Program-made: the position numbers and the translations under genes
IMG/VR virus record: IMGVR_UViG_3300032288_001758
Span: 1 to 21,979 of that record
Length of the DNA: 21,979 bases
Reading direction: 5' to 3' (one strand)
Origin: a virus
The notes under the pieces: model-generated
The model's database searches: none
Told to the model about the DNA's origin: nothing
What the model saw: the letters and a program-made list of their open reading frames with translations, nothing else
Part shown: one piece after another, positions 6,283 to 14,578 of the stretch
Position numbering within the stretch: the first letter of the stretch is position 1
Layout: each line of letters begins with the position of its first letter

Positions 6283-6321
6283 ACGTCGGCATCCCGTCAA
6301 GGTGTGCCTTCATAACATTGT

Positions 6322-6645
6322 TCACCGTTTCTTCACCAGCCGGATGACCAAGCCAACCGCCATCAGGATGGAAGCCACCGCCATAGCGTAGGCGATCTCA
6401 ACGGACATACGCAGTGCAAAGGTGGCGTTGTTCAGGTCGGCTTCCAGAGCCTTGTCGTCGGAGGCGAACGACTTGCCCCCATCGACGATAATCAACGCCA
6501 TAGTCTTGCTCGACCCTAGGGCATCGAGCGTGGACTGGATGATGTACGCCGTATACGTGGCGCAGACGCAGGACAGGAACAGGATGATGCCAACTGACCA
6601 GACCAGGTTGCGGTCACTTGCGTTTACTTCGCTTGGCTTTTCCAT
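6322..6645 (-). CDS. Two-span membrane protein, holin-type candidate
   Basis: A 107-aa protein with two hydrophobic spans, about residues 14-38 (L-V-W-S-V-G-I-I-L-F-L-S) and 84-103 (I-A-Y-A-M-A-V-A-S-I-L-M), and a basic end R-L-V-K-K-R. The region between the spans is polar. An AAGGAA about 7 nt before the start is Shine-Dalgarno-like. It is the last gene of the late operon, next to another holin-type gene and a lipoprotein with membrane spans, and overlaps the upstream gene by 32 nt. Size, topology and position fit a class II holin or antiholin; this is inference from context. Confidence 0.55.
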   Translation of the reverse strand: MEKPSEVNASDRNLVWSVGIILFLSCVCATYTAYIIQSTLDALGSSKTMALIIVDGGKSFASDDKALEADLNNATFALRMSVEIAYAMAVASILMAVGLVIRLVKKR

Positions 6646-6997
6646 TGGTCGTTCCTTTGGTTACTTTCTCAACCTTCGACACCTCTGCGTTCAACTTAGC
6701 CTTCACCCACTTGATGGCTCCGTCCATCACCTCCGGGGCGGCTGCACCGGCTAGTCCGATACAGGCAAAACGCATGACGAGCGATGAGATATGTTCCTGC
6801 AAGGCGAACCCTGCGAACACGGCTACGATGGCGGCTGCCAAGGTACGCCTGACGATCCAGCCGAACGATACGGGGTCGGTACTCAAGAGCATACGGCTGA
6901 CCATCGCACCACCACCAAGGACGCTGGAGATAAGCGAGTCCTTGACGATAGCCTGGTATTCTTCAGGGTTGCTCGGGCTGGGAGGAGGAGGACTCAT
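6614..6997 (-). CDS. Phage holin-like membrane protein
   Basis: A 127-aa protein with a proline-rich start (M-S-P-P-P-P-S-P-S). It then has hydrophobic helices near 22-38 (weak), 46-66 (I-V-R-R-T-L-A-A-A-I-V-A-V-F) and 72-92 (L-V-M-R-F-A-C-I-G-L-A-G-A-A-A-P), and a strongly basic tail (K-A-K-R-S-K-R-K). The arrangement, with a Gly/Ala-rich second span ending in A-A-P-E-V-M-D, resembles three-span holins of the LydA type. It would form lesions in the inner membrane at lysis. It overlaps the lipoprotein gene by 35 nt upstream and the two-span gene downstream. Confidence 0.6.
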   Translation of the reverse strand: MSPPPPSPSNPEEYQAIVKDSLISSVLGGGAMVSRMLLSTDPVSFGWIVRRTLAAAIVAVFAGFALQEHISSLVMRFACIGLAGAAAPEVMDGAIKWVKAKLNAEVSKVEKVTKGTTNGKAKRSKRK

Positions 6998-7667
6998 TTA
7001 CTTTATCTCGTGCTTTATCCCAGAGAACCCAAAGCCCAAACGACAGGGCGATGGCGATGGCTGTAAGGATGATGGGCAGGAAGTAGGGCGACCCTTGGAT
7101 GACAGGGATAGAACCGGCGACGGTGGACAGGAAGATGAGGGTAGCCCCAGTCTTCCACGACAGGAACGCACAGACGACTGCGCCAAGTACGAACATCCCC
7201 CCGGCAAGCACAGTCCAGAAGTTGCGGTCAGCCTCCACCTTGACCTTCTCCACCTCCAAGGCGAGTTGCTCGTTGCGTAGTTTAAGAGCCTTAATCTCCG
7301 CAAGATTGCGTAGATTGTCCGCCTCCATCTTATCCCACATCTTGTTTACTTCGGCTTGGAGTTTCTTGGCGTATGCCATCTGTGCCTCATATGCCTTGGG
7401 ATCGGCCTTAGAAGCCCTTTCACGGGCGAAGGCTACGTCGGCATCAGACGGGGTGGGCAAATAGGCTAGAGCCACCTTTCCTTCAGCCTTTACCACCTCC
7501 GGCTTGTCAGCCTGTTCCACCGCCACGGTTACGGCAGCAGCCGCCCGTGTCTCGGTGGTGTCAATCTTGTCGCCCAGTTTACTGATGTTCGCTGGATCGG
7601 TGGACGGGGCTACTGGAGCGTCTGGGGTGACGCAGGAAGCCAGGAGCAGGAAGGACAGGTATTTCAC
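6963..7667 (-). CDS. Lipoprotein with coiled coil and C-terminal membrane spans, possible unimolecular spanin
   Basis: A 234-aa protein starting at GTG 7667, in a GTGA overlap with the giant-protein stop. The N-terminus is a short lipoprotein signal with lipobox L-A-S-C and Cys at 12; +2 is Val, which favours the outer membrane. A Pro/Thr-rich linker follows, then a coiled coil at about 95-148, then hydrophobic spans at about 151-169, 172-191 and 196-216, and a polar Ser/Gln end. A lipid anchor at one end, a periplasmic coiled coil and membrane spans at the other is the logic of unimolecular spanins such as T1 gp11, although those have a single C-terminal span. Such proteins fuse inner and outer membranes in the last step of lysis. 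The operon position next to holin-type genes supports this; the extra spans are unusual. Confidence 0.6.
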   Translation of the reverse strand: MKYLSFLLLASCVTPDAPVAPSTDPANISKLGDKIDTTETRAAAAVTVAVEQADKPEVVKAEGKVALAYLPTPSDADVAFARERASKADPKAYEAQMAYAKKLQAEVNKMWDKMEADNLRNLAEIKALKLRNEQLALEVEKVKVEADRNFWTVLAGGMFVLGAVVCAFLSWKTGATLIFLSTVAGSIPVIQGSPYFLPIILTAIAIALSFGLWVLWDKARDKVNESSSSQPEQP

Positions 7668-10600
7668 TTGTAGCGGTTGGCGGTTTCGGCTTCAGCCTTG
7701 CGTTGCATCGTGGTCTTCTGGCTCTGGAGGTAAGCCTCAGGACGCATCTGGCGCAGAATCTCAGTCTGTAGGTCGGTAGCCTTCTCTTGGGTCTTGGGAG
7801 CCTGGGCTTTGGTCTGACCACGGAGACGCTGTTCGTTGACGAGCATATTGCGGTACAGGGCGACTGCATCCGTCGTGCGGTACAATTCCTGACCATTGAT
7901 GCCGTACAGGTGGTAGATGTACTTGGGCTTACCAAGGGCATCCAAACCGGCATAGATAGCGTGGAGTTGGTTGCCCATCTCAGTCTTCCACACGTCATTG
8001 ATGGCGCTGATTACGACGTCCTTCGCCGTGTTGGTTTCCTCCAGGTACTTGTTCAGGGACGGAACGGCAGCTCGGGCTTCCTCCGAACCCAATGCCCGGG
8101 CGACACGGATGTTGCCTTGAGCCAAGTCAACGGCAGGGCCAGCCTGTTTTTTGGCTGTAAGCGTCTGAGTTACGATGGGCTTCTGACCAACGACACGACG
8201 GATGACCAGTCGGTTATCACCGGCAACCGGCAGACCATTGGGGTCAACGCCTAGGCTACGACGCAGGGTTTCTCCAACATCGAGTTCCGTGGTGTTAGAT
8301 CGTAGAGCGTCTGCAAGGGCGGCGGCATCCTCCTTGGCTCGCTGGGCTGAACGAGTCTCAATATCCTGACGAAGTTGTTCGGACTGACGGCGAGAGTCCA
8401 GTTCAACCTGTGCCGTACGCTGAACGTTTTCAGCCTCTGCCGTGGTCAACTTAATCTGACTGCGACGGAGGATATCCGCCTTAAGTTCATCGTTGATGCG
8501 TTTGCGTTCCGTTTCGATATCCTGAAGACGACGCTCGATTTCTGCGGCCTTCTTGTTGGATTCAGCGGTCTGCTTGGCGACTTCGGCTTCATGCTGGGCA
8601 ATAAGGTCTGCCTCCAATTTAGCCATCTTCTCGGCTTGGGCGAGCCAAGCGGAGTCCTGACCCTTGACTTCCTTAATCAATGCAGCCTCTGCCTTGGTAC
8701 GCTGGGCCTCTGTCTTCTTGGCCTTGGCTTGTTCAGCACCTTCTTCCCTGGCACGACGTGCAGCCTCCTGACGCATAATCTTTTCGGCAGCCGCCCGTGC
8801 ATCCATCATGTCCTGTGCATTCAGCACGGCTTGCTGCGCAGCCTTCTTTGCGTCGTTTAGATTGTTAGCGCCAGAGATTATTTCCTGACCATCGACGATG
8901 ATTTTGTAGGTATTCCACTTGGAACCAGGAGCCGACATCTCGATGATGTGCGTGTTAGGGATGTTCGGAAGCGTCCACATCTGGTGCTTGCTGAACGGAG
9001 TATCCTCACCAACAAACTTCCTTGTGAAGTCAGTGCTACGAAGTTCCCAAGAAGCCGGAGCCATATTGAACTGACCACGGGTTGTGGCTGTCTGGGAGAT
9101 AAGCGACCTAGCGCCGGTATCGACCATCGTGCCAATCGTGGACACGTTCATGTTGGTGAACGGGAACGCCAAGCCTCGTGTAGCCTGGTCAGTAAATGTG
9201 GTCGGGTTTACGACGATACGCCCCTTGCGTGTTGTCATGCCGTAGGCAGCCCGGAGGACTGTCAGGCGAGCCTCACCCAACACACGATCTCCATTGCCAA
9301 GACGCAGGGCAGACGGCTCAACGATTTCACCCTTAGCGGCTTGGAGCGTCGTCGGGTCAATCGGGGAACCTTGGTTATAGTGGTTCAGCCAGTCGTTAGC
9401 CAACGTGAAGAACTCCGTGTCATCACGGAACAACTCACGGATGTAAGTTGGGCTAAGTTCATTCCCGTTGATATCCTTCAGGTATGTGAAACTGCCACCC
9501 TCGCCATAGACACGAATGCCGTCGGAGAAGATGAGGTTCTTATTATCGTGGAAGGCGTCGATGTCGAACACCTTGGCGTTTAGCGAAGCCCTGGGAGTGT
9601 ACTGACCTTTCTTGGCAGGGGAAAGTTTATCGAATTGGGCTTCGGAGATAACACGCTTCGGGTCTTGGGTGTCCCAGTACTGCGTGGTTGTCTCAAAGTA
9701 AAGCGGGACAAAGGTACGCTCAGAGACGAACTGGAAACCGTTCTTACCAATGAAGGCACGGCTTTCATTCGTAGCCGACAGATTGCGGGAGAAGACGTTG
9801 GCGTAGGAAGCCCGGAAGATGGGGCGCTCGCCACCTTGAGCCATCGTCTGAGCCATCAACAGGACATTATTACGGACAACTTCAGGCAAGCCTTGGGCGT
9901 TAGCGAGAGCGTTGATTTCAGCTGCCGTCGGAACACCCCAGATGACCGTCTTGTTGCCACGGCTAGACGTATCTTGCGACCAAGTAAGACCACGCTGGTT
10001 CTGCGGGATGTTGGTCAGGGTGTCCAAGACGATCTGGGAGTGAGCGCCAAGGACGACACCAAGGGGAGGAAGGGTGGATGGATTGACCGGAGGACGGGCT
10101 GTCGGAGCAGGAGGCGGAGTCGGGGTCGTAGGCGTAGGCTGGACAGGCGTCGGCGTGACCGGCGGAGGTGTAGGTCTGCCCCCTGCCGTGGGAGAAGGAG
10201 CCGGTGTAGGCTGACCCGGAGTAGGACGGGGCGGAGGATTAACTCCAGGCTGAATGGGCTGACCGTTGTAGGTCGGGATGACAGGCTGACCAGCACCAGT
10301 AGGAGTCGGCTGAGTCGGCTGTGCAACAGGAGTCTCAATACCCGGAATGGGTGTATTGGTATCAGGGTCAACCAGCCAAGACAGACCAGACTGCGTAAGC
10401 ACCTGAGCCTGTTGCTCGTGGGTGAGGCTGTTCATGTTCAGTTCTGCCAAACGAGAACCCTTACCACCATTGGTCATCCGATAGATGGACTCGTAGAGGC
10501 GGTTAACCACCGGGTCACGGACGATCTCACCACGGTTGTTGAGCCAGAAGCCACGGACAGTTCCATCGGACTGCTTGATGAACCGCATCCCAGACTCACG

Positions 10601-13600
10601 GAGGCTCTGCGCCATCGACGCCGAATACTGACGGGGGAACAAGCCAAGCTGCGGGTCGAACATCGACGAGAACTCACGACGGAGATTGTCCGTATTGAGG
10701 ACGTCGTACAGGGAACGCTCACCGACGGTAATGCGACGCAGGGAGTCGAACAGACCTTCGCCACGGACGTTGATAAGTTTGCCGGACGGCCCGATGCCAC
10801 CGTAACCGACAGGACGAGTGCCATCGATGGTAGCCATCCACCAAGCCATCGCCTCACGGGTGTATCGCTCCAAGCCAGGGCTTGTGCCGTTTGCCTCGTA
10901 TTCCTTCTGGGCAGCCTTCAACTGCTCACGGTACAACTTGCCCTGCTCCATATTGAGGCTGGAAGCATAGGCATCGAAGAAGGCGGTACGTGCCTGGGCG
11001 GAGATGCGACCACCTTGGCTGGGGCTATTCCATAGAACCTTGGTCAGTTGCGGGACTACGGATCGTACGGCATTGGCGTTAAGCAGAGCCTCCCACGCCT
11101 CGTGGTTCATCGTGAAGGCATCCGCACGGCTGATGTCGAAATGGATGGTTCCACGCTGTGCGCCAGTCTCGAGGTACATACCCTCACGAACCATCGTGAC
11201 CTCGCTTCCACTGGAGTTCACACGTGTCTCGCCGGGACGGAAAGCAACTGGGGCTGTGACCTTACGGTTGGCTTCAACTGCCTGGGCATCCAACTGTGCG
11301 TGTTCAGCCAGATAGACCTTCAACTTGACCTCCTCGTTGTTCAGATCGTTACGGAGACGCTCAAGTGCCACGGAAGACTGCTTACCGGCCTTAGCCAGCA
11401 AAGCCTCCTCCGCTGCAATCTTGCCCTTCAGCGTTTCGATGAGTCCAAGCGTAGCGTCGGCACGACGATTGACTTCGATGAGTTTGCCGTTGAGTTCGTC
11501 TGCGGTAGCCTGATTGCGACGAGTTTCATCGAGTGCAGCGATGCGTTCCTCGGCGTACAGGGCGGCTGCCGTTGCGTCCTTGGGGTGTTCCCTGCTGGCG
11601 TCCCGACGGATTTGCTCAATCTGGGATGCGTCCAGGTTGACGCCACGCTTGACGACTTCGATTTCGGCAGGGGTGCTTGCCACGACCTTACCGCCAGAGG
11701 CGTCATAGGCTCGACGGAAAGAGTCTGCTCGCTCGATGAACTCAACGATATCCTTGGAGCCATTGAGCCAAGAGCGAACACGGGCTGCTTGCTCCGGGGT
11801 GACATCGTTCAGGATGCCAGACACATTGGCGATGACTTCCTTACTGCGGGTAGCCCCGGTACTGAGGAAACGGTTGGCGGTCTGGGTGACACGGTTAAGT
11901 CCAGCCATCGCAGTCGAAGCAGCAGCTCCGATGCCGAAACCACTGCCAGCGGCTGCCTGGTCATTAGCCCAAGCCATCGTCATCCCGATAGTGCCACCGT
12001 GGACGATGTTATCCACCGTTACGTGGAAGCCGGCCTGGAGTGCCTTCTCGTAGCCAGACTCAACCATCCAGTTGAGGGTCTTCATCTCGGCTTCGATGCC
12101 AGCACGGGCAAGGGTATCCGTCGTCTTGCCAAGTTCGGTACGTGCAGCGTTCAGCGCCGCTTGGATTGGCGATCCACTGACACGCTCACCACTGATGGCG
12201 GCTCGGGCGATGCGACGCTCGACCTTAGCCCAGTTCTCAATCTTACCACCGGCAGCGATAAGGTACTGGGGCTTCAGGGCGGCTGCCGTTCCGAAGAACG
12301 CAAGTCCAGCACCACTGTACCATTCATCACCGCTGGCGATATTGATGCCAGCCCAAGTTCCGCCACCAACCAAAGCAGCTCCAGTAACCACTTGCCTCGG
12401 CTGAAGCGAGAGGAGGCGATTGATAGCGGAACGACCCAAGGCACGTTCGCTACCGCCCTGAGCCATGAACTCACCGACCTTGCGAAGTCCCTTACCCGGG
12501 ATGGTTTCGATGATTGCACCAGTTCCGGCAGCCAAGTAGCCAGTCAGAAGACGCTTAGGGCCGGTAGTGCCAGGCATAGCCTTCTTCACCTCATTGGAGA
12601 AACGAAGCGTCTTGGCGCTATATTCTGCGACTTCAGCAATCAGGGCTTCGGGCAAAGCGGACTTGCCGATGATTTTCTTGATGTTACTTGCAGAAGCAAG
12701 ACCCTCGGCACTGAGCATATCGGCTCCAGATCCAGAGAGGGCGATGAGCATAGCCTCGCTCTCGGTGAGCGTACGACCAGTAGCCTTGGAGACGTCGTCG
12801 ATAATCTTGGCAAAGTCTGCCTTGTCGATTGCGGACAGAGCCTTCGCTTCATCGAGACGCTTGATGAGACGCATCCCTTCGCCAGTAAGCGTACGACCAC
12901 GGGCGCTGAGTTCAGCAGCCATCGTGACCTTGCCGGTGATGCCAGCCGCCTTACCAATCAGACCAACCCCACCAGCGACAAGCGTGATGGGATCGTAAAT
13001 CATCGAAGCCTGTTCAGCCAGACGCTCATCACCGTAGGCTGTCTTTGCCAAGCGAGCCAGGTCATCCATGCCAAGGGATGCATAGGCACGGGACATGATG
13101 TTATCCTTAGACCCGGTGACGTTGCGGAAGTTCTCAGACCAGACTTGGATTGCCTTATCAGTTTCATAGTCACGGTCACGGCTGAAACGAGGCGTTTTGC
13201 TATCCCAGTAATTGTCGCTGAAAGCAGCTGGAATTGCGGTAGCCCACGGAAGAATATTGCCTTCACCCTGAGCAGCCTTGGCTTCACGCAGGAATAGGTA
13301 GGCATTCGGGTCTGTGGAGTCAGAGACGAAGTGCTTGAAGTTAACGACCGACTGCAAGACACCAGAACCAAAGGATGCCAGTTTCTCGCCCTTCATGCCC
13401 GGAGCGAAAGCACCATCCTCACGCAAAGCCTGGAGTTCGGCTACGGAAGAAAGGAACTCCTGATTGGAAGGCTCGTTGGCATCCGTGTAGTGATCCAGAG
13501 TCGTCATAAACGCCTCGGGGTTGCCAAGACGCTGAACCTCCCGAAGACGGGAAATGGGCTTATGGAGTGCAGATGTGGCGCGAATCATCACCTGTTCCGC

Positions 13601-14578
13601 CTTAGCCTTCAGTTTGGGGTCTGCACGGTACTTCTCGGACAGGTATTCATCCGGGTTGGTGAACGGGTTAACGCCATCCACGAAACCAGCAAGAGCCTCA
13701 AATCCATCTTGGATGAACACGGAACCGGCAGCGAAGCCGTCGCCAAGGATGTTCGTCTTCTGGCTACCTCGATAACGAGCCATAGCCTCAAAAGCATCAC
13801 GACGCTCTTGGGGATTAAGTCCGTTGAGGTAATCCGGCCCTTGCTCGGAAACCGTCTTTCCGATAGCCATCTGCGGGTCGATTAGGGCAAGGGACTTGCG
13901 GATGTTTGAAACTAGGCTAGTGCCAATAGCCCTCTTCTGCTCTGCGTATCCAGGGCTGGAGAGTTCCTTCAGGATTTCAGCAGCAACATCCGGGCTGATG
14001 TTGAAATTGGGATCCATAACGAACGCCTCCAACTGGCTATCCTCCATCCCGTAGGCGGAAGGAAACTTAATCCCCTTCAGGATATCGGCATCACGGATGG
14101 TCGTCGCATACGGGACAAGTTTGTTGATGATTTGTCGGGAGTTCCAATCTGCCTCGGGACGCTTAACCTTCAGGACTCCCCACGCAGCGTCTTCGATTTG
14201 CTTCTGGCGACCAGAACTATCAGAAGCAAGCGCCGAAGCCGGTAGACCAAAAATTGCTTGAGAGGCATCCTCATTGTAAAAGCCTACGTTCTTGGCTCGG
14301 TCAAACAGCCAAGCGTTCTCCTCACGCAGACGATCTGTCTTTGTGACTTCATACTCGGGAGAGCCTGGGATGTTCTCCGGGAGGTAACTGCCTTGACCGA
14401 CCCAGTTACCCTTTTCGTCCCTCGTAAGCCAAGGCTCATCCCTGTACTGCCAAGGAAAGCGTTGTTCCTTCGGAGGCTGTGGAGCCGGGGCGGGGGTAAA
14501 AGTAGCAGTATCGGGAGCAGGAGCAGGGGCCGGAGCAACGGGAGCTGCCGTCGGAGCAGGAGAAGTAGTTTCAGCCAT
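7664..14578 (-). CDS. Giant internal virion/ejection protein (T7 gp16-like position), 2304 aa
   Basis: The largest gene here (6.9 kb). Its start shares TAATG with the previous stop. The first 35 residues are Ala/Pro-rich. Glycine- and alanine-rich, membrane-prone segments lie near 525-555, 729-776 and 860-893. A coiled coil spans about 1013-1113. Near 1159 is an N-H-E-A-W-E-A-L-L motif, followed 83 residues later by R-E-A-M-A-W-W-M-A (Glu 1242), which looks like a degenerate zinc-peptidase fold. A proline-rich linker covers about 1410-1507, and a long Ala/Glu/Lys-rich coiled coil about 1905-2100. No transglycosylase domain is visible, unlike T7 gp16. Order after 335- and 746-aa proteins and before lysis genes suggests an internal core protein ejected into the cell to form the DNA channel. 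Function is inferred from size, order and composition. Confidence 0.68.
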   Translation of the reverse strand: MAETTSPAPTAAPVAPAPAPAPDTATFTPAPAPQPPKEQRFPWQYRDEPWLTRDEKGNWVGQGSYLPENIPGSPEYEVTKTDRLREENAWLFDRAKNVGFYNEDASQAIFGLPASALASDSSGRQKQIEDAAWGVLKVKRPEADWNSRQIINKLVPYATTIRDADILKGIKFPSAYGMEDSQLEAFVMDPNFNISPDVAAEILKELSSPGYAEQKRAIGTSLVSNIRKSLALIDPQMAIGKTVSEQGPDYLNGLNPQERRDAFEAMARYRGSQKTNILGDGFAAGSVFIQDGFEALAGFVDGVNPFTNPDEYLSEKYRADPKLKAKAEQVMIRATSALHKPISRLREVQRLGNPEAFMTTLDHYTDANEPSNQEFLSSVAELQALREDGAFAPGMKGEKLASFGSGVLQSVVNFKHFVSDSTDPNAYLFLREAKAAQGEGNILPWATAIPAAFSDNYWDSKTPRFSRDRDYETDKAIQVWSENFRNVTGSKDNIMSRAYASLGMDDLARLAKTAYGDERLAEQASMIYDPITLVAGGVGLIGKAAGITGKVTMAAELSARGRTLTGEGMRLIKRLDEAKALSAIDKADFAKIIDDVSKATGRTLTESEAMLIALSGSGADMLSAEGLASASNIKKIIGKSALPEALIAEVAEYSAKTLRFSNEVKKAMPGTTGPKRLLTGYLAAGTGAIIETIPGKGLRKVGEFMAQGGSERALGRSAINRLLSLQPRQVVTGAALVGGGTWAGINIASGDEWYSGAGLAFFGTAAALKPQYLIAAGGKIENWAKVERRIARAAISGERVSGSPIQAALNAARTELGKTTDTLARAGIEAEMKTLNWMVESGYEKALQAGFHVTVDNIVHGGTIGMTMAWANDQAAAGSGFGIGAAASTAMAGLNRVTQTANRFLSTGATRSKEVIANVSGILNDVTPEQAARVRSWLNGSKDIVEFIERADSFRRAYDASGGKVVASTPAEIEVVKRGVNLDASQIEQIRRDASREHPKDATAAALYAEERIAALDETRRNQATADELNGKLIEVNRRADATLGLIETLKGKIAAEEALLAKAGKQSSVALERLRNDLNNEEVKLKVYLAEHAQLDAQAVEANRKVTAPVAFRPGETRVNSSGSEVTMVREGMYLETGAQRGTIHFDISRADAFTMNHEAWEALLNANAVRSVVPQLTKVLWNSPSQGGRISAQARTAFFDAYASSLNMEQGKLYREQLKAAQKEYEANGTSPGLERYTREAMAWWMATIDGTRPVGYGGIGPSGKLINVRGEGLFDSLRRITVGERSLYDVLNTDNLRREFSSMFDPQLGLFPRQYSASMAQSLRESGMRFIKQSDGTVRGFWLNNRGEIVRDPVVNRLYESIYRMTNGGKGSRLAELNMNSLTHEQQAQVLTQSGLSWLVDPDTNTPIPGIETPVAQPTQPTPTGAGQPVIPTYNGQPIQPGVNPPPRPTPGQPTPAPSPTAGGRPTPPPVTPTPVQPTPTTPTPPPAPTARPPVNPSTLPPLGVVLGAHSQIVLDTLTNIPQNQRGLTWSQDTSSRGNKTVIWGVPTAAEINALANAQGLPEVVRNNVLLMAQTMAQGGERPIFRASYANVFSRNLSATNESRAFIGKNGFQFVSERTFVPLYFETTTQYWDTQDPKRVISEAQFDKLSPAKKGQYTPRASLNAKVFDIDAFHDNKNLIFSDGIRVYGEGGSFTYLKDINGNELSPTYIRELFRDDTEFFTLANDWLNHYNQGSPIDPTTLQAAKGEIVEPSALRLGNGDRVLGEARLTVLRAAYGMTTRKGRIVVNPTTFTDQATRGLAFPFTNMNVSTIGTMVDTGARSLISQTATTRGQFNMAPASWELRSTDFTRKFVGEDTPFSKHQMWTLPNIPNTHIIEMSAPGSKWNTYKIIVDGQEIISGANNLNDAKKAAQQAVLNAQDMMDARAAAEKIMRQEAARRAREEGAEQAKAKKTEAQRTKAEAALIKEVKGQDSAWLAQAEKMAKLEADLIAQHEAEVAKQTAESNKKAAEIERRLQDIETERKRINDELKADILRRSQIKLTTAEAENVQRTAQVELDSRRQSEQLRQDIETRSAQRAKEDAAALADALRSNTTELDVGETLRRSLGVDPNGLPVAGDNRLVIRRVVGQKPIVTQTLTAKKQAGPAVDLAQGNIRVARALGSEEARAAVPSLNKYLEETNTAKDVVISAINDVWKTEMGNQLHAIYAGLDALGKPKYIYHLYGINGQELYRTTDAVALYRNMLVNEQRLRGQTKAQAPKTQEKATDLQTEILRQMRPEAYLQSQKTTMQRKAEAETANRYK

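Larger units (their letters stand above)
6171..6321. other. Intergenic region between convergent gene blocks
   Basis: About 150 bp separate the last plus-strand gene from the last minus-strand gene. I find no convincing ORF. The region contains the strong hairpin at 6173-6203, a 13-bp palindrome at 6270-6282, and a weaker 7-bp stem (6264-6270 with 6292-6298, one G-U pair, 21-nt loop). As the junction of two converging operons it is expected to hold bidirectional termination. No promoter motif is recognised. Confidence 0.6.

Noticed and set aside
9635-11035. Plus-strand 466-codon open frame antisense to the giant gene, with long Arg/Ser runs
   Set aside because: The Arg-rich stretch is the reverse reading of the proline-rich linker, so it reflects codon bias and not a basic protein.
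11048-13297. Plus-strand 749-codon open frame antisense to the giant gene
   Set aside because: The minus-strand frame is continuous over 6.9 kb with clear coiled coils, linkers and tight junctions. The plus frame has the odd Ser/Arg/Thr-rich composition of a shadow, has no start context and is isolated.
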